The notes under the pieces: generated by a model | What the model saw: the letters and a program-made list of their open reading frames with translations, nothing else | The model's database searches: none | Told to the model about the DNA's origin: nothing | Part shown: positions 31,709 through 38,941 of the stretch, in pieces | Numbering within the stretch: the first letter of the stretch is position 1 | How the letters are laid out: every line of letters begins with the position of its first letter | DNA from: a virus | Reading direction: 5' to 3' (one strand) | Length of the DNA stretch: 64,000 nucleotides | Virus record (IMG/VR): IMGVR_UViG_3300045283_000397 | Span: 1 to 64,000 of that record | Program-made: the position numbers and the translations under genes

Positions 31709-31890
31709 CGGCGTTTGCCTTTCGGTTTGATGTTGGCCTCGCGCATTGCAATCGCAATCGCCTGGGGCCGCGAGGTCACCACGGGCCCGCGCTTGCTGCC
31801 GCTGTGCAGCTTTCCCTGCTTAAACGAATGAAGCTCCCGCTTCACGACCGCGCGCTTCTGGGCCTTGGTCTTGGTCGGTCCTACCGGCAT
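31705..31890 (-). CDS. DUF6496-like small basic protein, 61 aa
   Basis: Start at the ATG 31888-31890 (MPVGPTKTKAQKRAVVKREL), 10 nt inside the end of the HNH gene. The body HSFKQGKLHSGSKRGPVVTS then RPQAIAIAMREANIKPKGKR matches the H.FK.G.L.SGSK.GP.V.SR.QAIAIA pattern of DUF6496, a small family in phages and bacteria of unknown role. Confidence 0.75.
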   Translation of the reverse strand: MPVGPTKTKAQKRAVVKRELHSFKQGKLHSGSKRGPVVTSRPQAIAIAMREANIKPKGKRR

Positions 31891-32732
31891 GCTGCAACCT
31901 CGTAAGTCCCCGGGCCGTAAAGTATCATCTCGATTTGCTGTAGGACGCGCCCCTCCCACATTTTCTCATGTATCCAGGCCGGGCGCGACTTGCCCCGGCG
32001 CGCGGCAGCGCATGCCAACCTGTGCGCCTCGCTCTGGCGCTTGCCTGTCTTGGCCAAGCTTATCTTGGCGCGCGACTCGGGCCGGTGTTTGCGCCCAGTC
32101 CAATGCGAGCCGTCCCTCTCGAAGCGCCGCTTGGCCGAGGCGCTCATCTTGAGCCGAGCCTCCGGGGTATGTCCCCAGCCGGTGCGGATACGGCTCATCT
32201 TGGCGCGGGTCTCGGTGGACTGGCCCCGGCGCGCGCTGGCCTCGCCGATCGCGGCGCGGTGCTCCTCACTCAATTTGCGCCCGAGCGAATATTTGTTGCC
32301 CCTGCGCTGCTCTGACATGAGCGCGCGGGTCTCGGGGCTATGCCGCATTCCCTCCGCGAACTTATTACCAGTCATCAGCTCGCGCATCATCGCGATCCAT
32401 TCGGGAGTCTGCTTGGTGCCCTTCCGGCTGGAAGCCAAACCCGACTCCCTGAAAGCCACCTGGGCGCGCGCGTATTGCCAACCGCTGATCACGCGCCTCT
32501 TATGCAAATGGCGCTGCCCCATGCGCACCATGGCGTAGTTCATGCGGCGCCTGGCGTCACCCTCGGTAAATTTGATAAGCAGCCAGTGGACCAGGAAGTG
32601 CTCGCGAAAAGTCAAATCAACCAAATTCTCCCGCTTATTGCTGCCGCCCAAGCAGCGCGGGATCACGTGATGGCGCTCGGTATACTCGCCCACCGGACCG
32701 CGCGCCCTGGCCCTCGCAATCAGGGGTATCAT
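31881..32732 (-). CDS. HNH homing endonuclease with NUMOD3-type repeats
   Basis: The start is the ATG at 32730-32732; the long upstream frame is shadow of other genes. The 283-residue protein begins MIPLIARARARGPVGEYTER and has the HNH core ERHHVIPRCLGGSNKRENLV with DLTFREHFLVHWLL. Downstream are repeated R/K-S-x-E-x-R-A-x-x-S modules (HSPETRALMSEQRRG, KLSEEHRAAIGEASAR, STETRAKMSRI, RPESRAKISLAKTG), which are NUMOD3 DNA-binding repeats. It is free-standing, inserted between small virion-module genes, overlapping the DUF6496-like gene by 10 nt. Confidence 0.9.
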   Translation of the reverse strand: MIPLIARARARGPVGEYTERHHVIPRCLGGSNKRENLVDLTFREHFLVHWLLIKFTEGDARRRMNYAMVRMGQRHLHKRRVISGWQYARAQVAFRESGLASSRKGTKQTPEWIAMMRELMTGNKFAEGMRHSPETRALMSEQRRGNKYSLGRKLSEEHRAAIGEASARRGQSTETRAKMSRIRTGWGHTPEARLKMSASAKRRFERDGSHWTGRKHRPESRAKISLAKTGKRQSEAHRLACAAARRGKSRPAWIHEKMWEGRVLQQIEMILYGPGTYEVAACR

Positions 32733-32805
32733 ACCAGCGCCGATATTTATTTTCCAAAAACATGCGCGCCTATTTGCTCCTACGCAGCACCTTGCGCGCC
32801 GGCTT

Positions 32806-32910
32806 TTACGGCGCACGATAGCCGCCCACAGGACGGCGCTTGGGGGCCCGCGCCGCACGGTTGCGCGCGGTGGTCGTGATGATCTCGGGCAGGCCGGGCG
32901 CGCCGGGCAT
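32806..32910 (-). CDS. Tiny basic ORF, 34 aa
   Basis: ATG at 32908-32910, directly after the stop of the next upstream gene; TAA at 32806-32808. Product MPGAPGLPEIITTTARNRAA, then RAPKRRPVGGYRAP. Arg/Pro-rich. Only position supports it. Confidence 0.35.
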   Translation of the reverse strand: MPGAPGLPEIITTTARNRAARAPKRRPVGGYRAP

Positions 32911-33210
32911 CTAGGCCACCGCCGCCGCTTCCGCGGCCACCGCCGCGCGGGCGCGCGCCAGCGCCTGGCCAAACGTCCAATCGAATGGAAATAGGGACCC
33001 CCGCCCGCGCGCGATGACGCCGGGGTCGCGCCCAGCGTAGATGGCCATAATCTCGGGCGGCCAGCCCATGCGGTCGTGGTCGCCCATCCACTGCGCGATG
33101 AGACATCTCCCGCAGTCATGGAAATTGTAGGTCTTGCCCGGGTCGCGCGTCTCCAGCCACGCGATGAGGTCATGCACGTCGCGCTTGCGCCATTGCGGAT
33201 TGTAGAGCAT
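32911..33210 (-). CDS. Hypothetical protein, 99 aa
   Basis: Start placed at the ATG 33208-33210 (MLYNPQWRKRDVHDLIAWLE); the longer frame reads through the neighbouring membrane ORF. Contains DPGKTYNFHDCGRCLIAQWM. This 'L..WLE..DP...Y...DC..CL.AQ' pattern is frequent in small phage proteins of unknown function. The C-terminus is Ala-rich helical. Confidence 0.65.
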   Translation of the reverse strand: MLYNPQWRKRDVHDLIAWLETRDPGKTYNFHDCGRCLIAQWMGDHDRMGWPPEIMAIYAGRDPGVIARGRGSLFPFDWTFGQALARARAAVAAEAAAVA

Positions 33211-33214
33211 CGTT

Positions 33215-33325
33215 TCAGCTCCCTGTCCAGTAGTGCCAAACGTAGGCGAGCAGCGGCCATCCAAATAAAACGAATAAAGTGGCCGCCGCGATGAAGGCCA
33301 GCACACCCAGCAGAAGCTCACGCAA
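33215..33325 (-). CDS. Membrane microprotein candidate, 36 aa (TTG start)
   Basis: TTG at 33323-33325, TGA at 33215-33217. Product LRELLLGVLAFIAAATLFVL then FGWPLLAYVWHYWTGS: one strong membrane span. The start codon is uncertain because an in-frame stop lies just upstream and no ATG is present. It fits the set of tiny membrane ORFs in this phage. Confidence 0.4.
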   Translation of the reverse strand: MRELLLGVLAFIAAATLFVLFGWPLLAYVWHYWTGS

Positions 33326-33360
33326 CGCGAACTTACCCGGCGGCTAGGTGCGATAGACGC

Positions 33361-33624
33361 TCACGCGCCGATCACAAGTTCGATGTCGCAAGCCTGCTGG
33401 CCGCGCTTGGTGGTCTCCACGCGGAAGCGCACCGGGTCGCCCTCCTTGATCTCGGGCAGCCCGGCCTTCTTGAGCGCGCTGACGTGCATGAACACGTCGG
33501 GCTCGCCCTCGCGCCCGATGAAACCGAAGCCCCTACTCTCGTTATACCATTTAACCTTCCCCTCCAATTTTGCGCCATTAGCACTAACCGGGGGGGATTG
33601 CGCAACTATCGTTCCGTCGCTCAT
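33361..33624 (-). CDS. Cold-shock-domain protein
   Basis: Start placed at the ATG 33622-33624 (MSDGTIVAQSPPVSANG), because the longer frame runs through the TnpB right end. The 87-residue protein has the CSD core KVKWYNESRGFGFIGREGEP and DVFMHVSALKKAGLPEIKEG. KWYN..RGFGFI carries RNP1 and VFMHVSAL carries RNP2. It binds single-stranded RNA or DNA and may act as an RNA chaperone, which is of interest given six self-splicing introns in the same transcript unit. Confidence 0.87.
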   Translation of the reverse strand: MSDGTIVAQSPPVSANGAKLEGKVKWYNESRGFGFIGREGEPDVFMHVSALKKAGLPEIKEGDPVRFRVETTKRGQQACDIELVIGA

Positions 33625-33773
33625 TTCTCGTCGTCTCCTACGTCTGATCTCGATCCGAACGTTTAACATCCGGTTCCGATACTTCTCAAGATTCACAGTC
33701 CAGACCTCAAGTGGTACAACGAAGGGGATTTGCATAGCCGGGGGCCACCCCAGGTGCGTTTCTGGGTGCACGC
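33625..33773 (-). ncRNA. Candidate omegaRNA/right end of the TnpB element
   Basis: Directly 3' of tnpB on the same strand, non-coding for the cold-shock gene if the inner start is used. It includes hairpin-forming GGGTGCA..TGCACCC straddling the tnpB stop, ACCTGGGGTGGCCCCCGGCT, and a 3' segment CTTGAGAAGTATCGGAACCG just before ATGTTAAACG, the kind of sequence found at IS605-type right ends. In this family the reRNA overlaps the tnpB 3' end and uses downstream sequence as guide. The exact boundary is inference. Confidence 0.55.
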
Positions 33774-34892
33774 TCATCCTACCTGGATCACGTTATGCAC
33801 CCCCAGACCAATCCCGGCCTGGAGAATGTTTCTAGCAGCGTTCCAGTCCCTGTCAATAACTAGCCCGCACTCAGTGCATGCATGCGTTCGCATAGCTAAG
33901 GACTTAAAGACCAGCGCCCCGCAGCCAGAACATTTTTGCGACGTATTCCTCGGATCTACCCTAACAAAGTGAACACCGGCCCTTTCAGCCTTGTATTCCA
34001 GGTAGCCAAGGAACTTAGCCCATGAAGCATCGGCGATTGAACGCGCTACCGTCGAACAGCGCATCATACCATTTATTCTTAAATCTTCAACAGCGACTAA
34101 ATCTGTGCGCTTAATCAAAGCCGCTGCTTGCTGGTGCAGCCAAGTGGCGCGTGTATTAGATATCTTACGATATATTCGCGCCACTCTAGCTCGCGCCTTA
34201 CGGCGGCGATTACTATGACGTCGGCAACGCGCCAAGGCTCGCTGCGCCACACGCATCTTACGTTCTGCCTTTCGCGCAACACGCGGGTTAGGCAGAACTA
34301 CCCCATCAGAACAATAAGCAAAGACCTTCAACCCTAAATCAATTCCTAACGCATCAGCCACGGCGCGCTTAGCTTCGGCATCAATCTCCAACCCAAAACA
34401 TACAACCCATCCCCGTTCTTCGCGCCTAAGAATACAAGAATATATCCGATGTTTCTTAGGTAACGGGCGATGGAAATGAACCCGCAAACCAGTCGCCATT
34501 CCCTTAAATCTAATTCTCTTACCAACAAACTGAACTGTAGAGGCCAGCCCAAAGCTATTCCAACCGTCTCTTCCTTTAAATCTGGGGAATCCAGCTTTAC
34601 CCCGTCGAGCCTTTACGCGCCTATAGAAACCTGCAAATGCTTCATCCAAACGCTTCAACGTCCAGCGCTGTAGCGCAACTGAGAAATTCGCCATTTCAGG
34701 CAATTCGCGACGACAAATCGTCAAAGATAAAGTTTGATCAACAAATGTAAGACCCTTCCCAGTCTTCCGGTAGCAATCAATCCGCTCCTCTAACGCAGCA
34801 TTGTACAACTGACGCTGAGATTCAAGAATACCCTCTAGCTGCCTATGCTGGCGCTTAGTCGGTAAGAGGCGATAACGATAAGTAAGAAACAA
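33774..34892 (-). CDS. tnpB: TnpB RNA-guided nuclease (IS200/IS605 family), no TnpA
   Basis: A 372-residue full-length TnpB with a TTG start (34890-34892) and SD GGAGGGG. N-terminal YRYRLLPTKRQHRQLEGILE; RuvC-like catalytic triad visible: Asp in ALGIDLGLKVFAYCSDG, Glu in DLVAVEDLRINGM, Asp in IDRDWNAARNILQAG. Zinc ribbon CSGCGALVFKSLAMRTHACT with ECG supplies four Cys. All key residues are present, so it may be active. No tnpA lies nearby. In a phage it could act as a homing or anti-competitor nuclease, or be domesticated. Confidence 0.92.
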   Translation of the reverse strand: MFLTYRYRLLPTKRQHRQLEGILESQRQLYNAALEERIDCYRKTGKGLTFVDQTLSLTICRRELPEMANFSVALQRWTLKRLDEAFAGFYRRVKARRGKAGFPRFKGRDGWNSFGLASTVQFVGKRIRFKGMATGLRVHFHRPLPKKHRIYSCILRREERGWVVCFGLEIDAEAKRAVADALGIDLGLKVFAYCSDGVVLPNPRVARKAERKMRVAQRALARCRRHSNRRRKARARVARIYRKISNTRATWLHQQAAALIKRTDLVAVEDLRINGMMRCSTVARSIADASWAKFLGYLEYKAERAGVHFVRVDPRNTSQKCSGCGALVFKSLAMRTHACTECGLVIDRDWNAARNILQAGIGLGVHNVIQVG

Positions 34893-34969
34893 CCGTTACC
34901 CCTCCCATTTCCATCGATGCCTATTATAGCACCGAATCCGCGCGTGCGCTAGTCTCCGCGAGAGGCGAA

Positions 34970-35536
34970 CTAGGCCGCAGGTAAGCTCAACTCCTGCCGC
35001 GCCTTGCGCGGCCTCCAGTAGGGTCGCTTGGCCTTCTTCTCGCGCGGCTGGGCCGCCTCCAGCCACTCGTCGTCCATGTCGATGGGCACCTGGCGCCCCA
35101 TCATGCCCAGCAGCACGCGGCAACGCGCCTCGCCCGTGCGCGCATGCCAGATGGCTTCGAAGCCCTGGTAGGGGCCGCCGGCCACGCGCACTCTCTCGCC
35201 GGGGAGGAAGCGCTCCGCGCGCGGCGGGCGCGGGAAATCAATGATGGATTGGCGGTCGGCGCGGGCCAGCAGATCATCCATTATGGGCTGCGGCACAGTG
35301 CCTTGCACCATCGCCACGATGCCGTAGGTCTCGCGCACCTCGCGCCTAGCCGAACCCAACGGGCACCACGCGAACACATAGCGCGGGAATGAGGGGACTA
35401 GGCGCTCCTGCTTGCGGCCGCGCCGGACGCGGACCTCGAGATGGCGGAAGATGTGGAATGGCAACTGCTGGCGCGCAAGGCGCGCCGCGACCTGCGTCTC
35501 GGCGCCGGGGGCGGAGACCGCGAGCTTCCAGGTCAT
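34970..35536 (-). CDS. NusG-like transcription elongation/antitermination factor
   Basis: Start chosen at the ATG 35534-35536 (MTWKLAVSAPGAETQVAARL); another ATG lies 11 codons upstream. The N-terminal part has NGN features (ETQVAARLARQQLPFHIFRH, then VPSFPRYVFAWCP, ETYGIVAMVQG) and the C-terminal part a KOW motif FLPGERVRVAGGPYQGFEAI followed by RVLLGMMGRQVPIDMDDEWL. This is the NusG/RfaH two-domain layout, 188 residues. It is the first gene of the ~35-kb leftward late operon and lies behind a promoter and hairpins, so I infer it promotes read-through of that operon. Confidence 0.87.
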   Translation of the reverse strand: MTWKLAVSAPGAETQVAARLARQQLPFHIFRHLEVRVRRGRKQERLVPSFPRYVFAWCPLGSARREVRETYGIVAMVQGTVPQPIMDDLLARADRQSIIDFPRPPRAERFLPGERVRVAGGPYQGFEAIWHARTGEARCRVLLGMMGRQVPIDMDDEWLEAAQPREKKAKRPYWRPRKARQELSLPAA

Positions 35537-35641
35537 GCGCTTTGGCCGGGGCGGTACATGCCCTAGCACCCCTAACGGGTAGCCCAGTCCGTACGCAGGC
35601 AGCTTAGCGCGTTTGCGCGGGCGGGTAAAGGGCTAAGACAG

Positions 35642-35675
35642 GGCGACCCCGGCCCGATGCGGAACCGGGGTCGCC
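35642..35675. terminator. Strong hairpin (attenuator candidate) upstream of the NusG-like gene
   Basis: An 11-bp perfect stem, 35642-35652 with 35665-35675, with a 12-nt loop, lies between the promoter at 35713-35741 and the NusG-like gene. A second weaker stem (35688-35693 with 35704-35709) precedes it. There is no T-run on the minus strand, so it may be a pause or attenuation site rather than a full terminator. Confidence 0.55.
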
Positions 35676-35712
35676 TGCGTTGATCTCACCTTCCGACAGG
35701 TGCGAAGGTAAA

Positions 35713-35741
35713 ATCTTAGCCTAACCGGGGAGCGCAGTAAA
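35713..35741 (-). promoter_or_regulatory. Sigma70-like phage promoter for the leftward late operon
   Basis: Minus strand TTTACT (35736-35741), 17-nt spacer, TAAGAT (35713-35718). It matches the recurrent promoter of this phage and points into the NusG-like gene, giving a leader of about 170 nt with two hairpins. Confidence 0.6.
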
Positions 35742-36227
35742 GGCCTGGCCAGGGGTATTGACGGTATTGGTCCAACGCGCCTGCGCCTACGTGATCGCAC
35801 GAGCGCGCGGGTGAGGTTAATACTTCAATACTCAGGGCGTGCGGGCAAGGTTACGTGGGTGTGTTCAAGGGCTTACCCCCGGTCGTTTAGGTATTGGTTA
35901 GGTATTGAATATTGATTATCCCTATTAGTAGTAATCCTATAGCTATATGTAGTAGGGTTTTTGCTAATAATTCTACGCAGGAAAAACGTAAATCATAAAT
36001 ACCATAGTACCTTCACCCTATAGGTAGTGCCCCACAAAGCTACCTATAGGGCTAGCGCACACCCGTTTTATAGGCTAGCCTACCCGTACTACCCTCCGAC
36101 AAGGACGATCAATGCCATGCCCTCCCACACCCATCTAAGGGAATACCGCCTTCCGCGCGCCACCGACGCGCCGGGAACTTCTCCCAACACCCCCGCGGAG
36201 GAGGTCCACCCAGCGCGCTGATGCGTC
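35742..36227. other. AT-rich divergent intergenic region (possible origin/control region)
   Basis: About 490 bp with no convincing gene, between the leftward operon and the rightward primase operon. From about 35,880 to 36,100 the sequence is strongly AT-rich in an otherwise GC-rich genome, with repeats of GGTATTG (TTAGGTATTGGTTAGGTATT) and several CTATAG/TATAGG motifs. A short ORF at 36117-36221 (34 aa, MPSHTHLREYRL) has little support. Composition, divergent genes and an adjacent primase suggest promoters and possibly a replication origin. Confidence 0.55.
36016..36051. repeat. 12-bp perfect inverted repeat in the AT-rich control region
   Basis: CCCTATAGGTAG (36016-36027) and CTACCTATAGGG (36040-36051) are exact reverse complements, 12 nt apart. 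Each half contains CCTATAGG, itself a palindrome, giving a nested symmetry. Half-matches CCTATAG (about 35,937) and TTTTATAGGCTAG (about 36,066) flank it. It is a good candidate for a dimeric regulator or initiator binding site. Confidence 0.7.
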
Positions 36228-37790
36228 ATGCCCCTTACCCCCGCCCAGCGCCTCGCGGCCCTATTCACTGGCAACGACACGGCCCACGGCACCCACGGCG
36301 AGCCCGAGCACAACCCCACCAAGGCCAAGTGGGAGATCAAGGCCACCGCGCGCACTAAGCGGGGGGCCCCCACCATCGAACTCTGGGAGCAGCACCTCGC
36401 TGGCGACTACCCGCTCGGCATCGTTGCCATCCAGACCAACTCCACCGCGCAATGGGGCTGCATCGACATCGACGAATACCAAGACGACTTGCTGCGCCTC
36501 ATCCAACAAATAAACGTAAACCACTACCCCCTCGTCCCTTGCCGCTCCAAATCCGGCGGCCTTCACTTATTCCTCTTCCTCACCTCCCCGGCCCCGGCCA
36601 TTGCCATCATCACCCTACTGCGCGACATCGCGGCGCGCATTGGCCACGCCACGGCCGAGATCTTCCCCAAGCAAGCCCAGGTCCAGACCGAGCGCGGCGA
36701 TGTGGGCAACTGGATGATAATGCCCTACTTCGGCTCGACCTACAATAACAAGCTACGCGAGCAGGTCGGCCTCAAGCAAACCGGTGCTGAGCAAACCCTA
36801 ACCGAATTCCTCGACGTAGCCGAAGCCGCGCGCATAACCCCCGACCAGCTGCGCGCATTCTCTACCCCCGCCAACGGCCACGGGCGCGCGCGCCCGCCCA
36901 GCGGTCCATTTAGCGACGGGCCCCCCTGCCTCCAGATACTCACAGAGATCGGCTGGTCCACCAATCGCAATGAAACCCTCATGCACGCCGGGCGCTACGC
37001 TAAGCTCTCTCACCCCGATTGGAAGTCCGAGATCGCGCGCTATAATTCCGAATATTGCCGCCCCCCGCTGCCCCCCGAGGAAGTCACCACGATTGTGCGC
37101 TCGCTAGAAAAGAAAGACTATGAGTATTTTTGTAAGAAACAGCCCATGGCCAGCCATTGCAATTCCTCGCAGTGCCATGCGCGCAAATTCGGCGTAGGAC
37201 CCAGCGACGATTTCCCGCGCATAACCGCGCTGCGCAAGATAGAGGGAGCATCCCCGGTATGGTTTATGAATGTAGACGACATGGCCCTGGAGCTCTCCAC
37301 CGAGCAGATGCAGCGCTTTGACCTTTTCCAGCGAGTTGCACTGGCCGTAGGGAATCACTTCTATCCCCCGATGAAGCAGGCCGCATGGGGCCAATTACTT
37401 AATGCTGCGCTGGCCAACGTCATTATCATCGAGGCCTCGTCCGATCTCACAGCGGCCGGCATTTTTCTCGCCCATTTAGAGGACTTTCTCACCAATAAGC
37501 GCCGCGGCAAACTACGCGACGAGCTACTTTCTGGCCTCCCCTGGGAGGACGAGGACGAGCATCGCTACTACTTTTCCATGAAAGGTCTTACCACTAGCCT
37601 CAAACGCGCAGGCGTGCGCGATCACGAATTGGGCGAAACCTGGATCAGCAAGCGCATCCGCGATCTCGGCGGAGATCGCAAATTCCTCAAAATCAAGGAA
37701 AAGGGCATCAACGTATGGTGGGTACCTTCCGCCTGCGTTTCGCCCACCCCGACCCCCGATATACGCCCGCTGCCCTCAACCCCCATCTGA
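36228..37790 (+). CDS. Archaeo-eukaryotic-type primase (AEP, TOTE-like)
   Basis: 520 residues. The catalytic AEP core is visible: WGCIDIDEYQDDLLRL (D-x-D), then PLVPCRSKSGGLHLFLFLTS (S-x-H with Gly-Gly) and AEIFPKQAQVQTERGDVGNW. This order and the FPKQ motif fit phage/TOTE-associated AEP primases. After about residue 230 comes a PriCT-like helical region (ILTEIGWSTNRNETLMHAGR, then LPPEEVTTIVRSLEKKDYEY) and a C-terminal domain LTTSLKRAGVRDHELGETWI. A Cys cluster (CKKQPMASHCNSSQCHARKF) may bind zinc. It is the first rightward gene. It should prime replication; no DnaG was seen. Confidence 0.88.
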   Translation: MPLTPAQRLAALFTGNDTAHGTHGEPEHNPTKAKWEIKATARTKRGAPTIELWEQHLAGDYPLGIVAIQTNSTAQWGCIDIDEYQDDLLRLIQQINVNHYPLVPCRSKSGGLHLFLFLTSPAPAIAIITLLRDIAARIGHATAEIFPKQAQVQTERGDVGNWMIMPYFGSTYNNKLREQVGLKQTGAEQTLTEFLDVAEAARITPDQLRAFSTPANGHGRARPPSGPFSDGPPCLQILTEIGWSTNRNETLMHAGRYAKLSHPDWKSEIARYNSEYCRPPLPPEEVTTIVRSLEKKDYEYFCKKQPMASHCNSSQCHARKFGVGPSDDFPRITALRKIEGASPVWFMNVDDMALELSTEQMQRFDLFQRVALAVGNHFYPPMKQAAWGQLLNAALANVIIIEASSDLTAAGIFLAHLEDFLTNKRRGKLRDELLSGLPWEDEDEHRYYFSMKGLTTSLKRAGVRDHELGETWISKRIRDLGGDRKFLKIKEKGINVWWVPSACVSPTPTPDIRPLPSTPI

Positions 37791-37803
37791 GGAGACCTCG
37801 AAT

Positions 37804-37983
37804 ATGGACAAAGACGACTTATCCAATCTAGTTGAAGAACGCACACTACAACTGCGCTGGTACCAAGGTCCTGGCACCGCTCTTCCGCGTCTACAACAAC
37901 TCTGGCTAATTACCGGAGGATATCCCCCAAGTAACGACATACGCTATGAATGGCGCGACGTGCCCACTGAGCATACTCCATGA
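37804..37983 (+). CDS. Hypothetical protein, 59 aa
   Basis: ATG at 37804 with SD GAGGAG; TGA 37981-37983. Product MDKDDLSNLVEERTLQLRWY and ends WRDVPTEHTP. Soluble; unknown early-region protein. Confidence 0.65.
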   Translation: MDKDDLSNLVEERTLQLRWYQGPGTALPRLQQLWLITGGYPPSNDIRYEWRDVPTEHTP

Positions 37984-38156
37984 CTACCCCCGAAGATCTC
38001 GCCGGCCCCTACATCCTCTGGCTCGACTACGGTACCGAGGGCTGGCAGCCGCGCTCCTACCCTTCCATCCGCGCCGCGCTGGAGGCCGAGCGCTACCAAT
38101 CGCGCTACATCCTCACGCGCACCGTTTCCTACAAAATCAAGGACACCACGCCATGA
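37980..38156 (+). CDS. Hypothetical protein, 58 aa
   Basis: ATG at 37980 overlaps the previous stop as ATGA. Product MTTPEDLAGPYILWLDYGTE, then WQPRSYPSIRAALEAERYQS. The compact alpha/beta pattern resembles small phage proteins of unknown function. Confidence 0.65.
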   Translation: MTTPEDLAGPYILWLDYGTEGWQPRSYPSIRAALEAERYQSRYILTRTVSYKIKDTTP

Positions 38157-38341
38157 AGCAAGCCAAGCTCGAAGCGCAAATAGAGACAGACGATTTCCAG
38201 CCGCAGCCGGCCGGCATAGCGCCCGCCGCGCCGCATCGGTTTGTCCCCTTTCTTGGCCGGCCGGGTGTGGATGACATGTGTGCAGCCGCCACAGAAATTG
38301 AATCACTCCATCGTGTTATTAACTCCGGGAGGGCAAAATGA
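38153..38341 (+). CDS. Hypothetical protein, 62 aa
   Basis: ATG at 38153 overlaps the previous stop as ATGA. Product MKQAKLEAQIETDDFQPQPA; ends LHRVINSGRAK. No recognised domain. Confidence 0.6.
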   Translation: MKQAKLEAQIETDDFQPQPAGIAPAAPHRFVPFLGRPGVDDMCAAATEIESLHRVINSGRAK

Positions 38342-38592
38342 GCCTCCGCAACACCCGCCCAGGCATATGGCTGACTTTTCGTTGTTACCGCTGCCAACAA
38401 CTCAAATTTATAGCGAATGCTGGCCATTACAAAAACCTGAATGATATGATCGGCGTCGCGCGCGACCGCGGCTGGTTCATCCCCGCCACTAATCTCTGCT
38501 ATTGCCCTGCTTGCTCCCCGGCCGCGCGCAGCGCCTACGCGCGCCGCAAGATCGTCCTCAAATTCGAAGGTGAAACGCTGCGCCTAAAATAA
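38338..38592 (+). CDS. Zinc-ribbon-like protein, 84 aa
   Basis: ATG at 38338 overlaps the previous stop as ATGA. Contains LTFRCYRCQQLKFI and NLCYCPACSPAARS: C-x2-C twice, about 38 residues apart, a plausible zinc ribbon. The last gene before the promoter at 38607. Confidence 0.68.
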   Translation: MSLRNTRPGIWLTFRCYRCQQLKFIANAGHYKNLNDMIGVARDRGWFIPATNLCYCPACSPAARSAYARRKIVLKFEGETLRLK

Positions 38593-38606
38593 TTTTCCCC
38601 ACCCCC

Positions 38607-38635
38607 TTTACTTCCCCCCAAACCTCCTTTATACC
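38607..38635 (+). promoter_or_regulatory. Sigma70-like phage promoter
   Basis: TTTACT (38607-38612), 17-nt spacer, TATACC (38630-38635), followed by the palindrome CCTAGCCCTAGG-like element and then a GGAACTGGG leader before the ATG at 38669. The layout is shared with the promoter at 44960-44988 on the other strand, including CTAGGTGAA just downstream. Confidence 0.65.
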
Positions 38636-38668
38636 TAGCCCTAGGTGAACCGAGAAAGGAACTGGGAA

Positions 38669-38887
38669 ATGTCAAAGCGAACCAAATATACCGTTCACTG
38701 CCCTGACGGGCACATCGCGCGCTTCTCCGAGCAATGGCACGCGCGCGTTTTCGCCATTGCACTTTCTGAACGCATGCCGATGTACTGCATCGAAATGTCA
38801 GCGCCCGACGGCCTAATAGGCCAATACCGCGGCGGCGACACCACCCCCGAGTTCAAGCAGCACCACATCAGTGGCCTTTTCCGCTAG
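38669..38887 (+). CDS. Hypothetical protein, 72 aa
   Basis: ATG at 38669 was chosen over 38645 because of the SD AAAGGA and the shared GGAACTGGGAAATG leader. Product MSKRTKYTVHCPDGHIARFS; ends HHISGLFR. First gene after the promoter; unknown function. Confidence 0.7.
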   Translation: MSKRTKYTVHCPDGHIARFSEQWHARVFAIALSERMPMYCIEMSAPDGLIGQYRGGDTTPEFKQHHISGLFR

Positions 38888-38941
38888 CCCTAGCCCACCC
38901 CGCGCGCTATGCTAGCCCCGCAACCAAGGACACCCACGCCG

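Noticed and set aside
31881-33260. 459-aa version of the HNH protein
   Set aside because: The first ~176 residues are a shadow of the 99-aa gene and small ORFs; HNH homology begins after the ATG at 32732.
33361-34970. Complete IS605 transposon with TnpA
   Set aside because: No Y1 transposase ORF was found on either side; only TnpB and a candidate right end are present.
36027-36221. 64-aa rightward ORF in the control region
   Set aside because: It starts within the 12-bp inverted repeat, has unlikely composition and no SD; the region is better read as regulatory.
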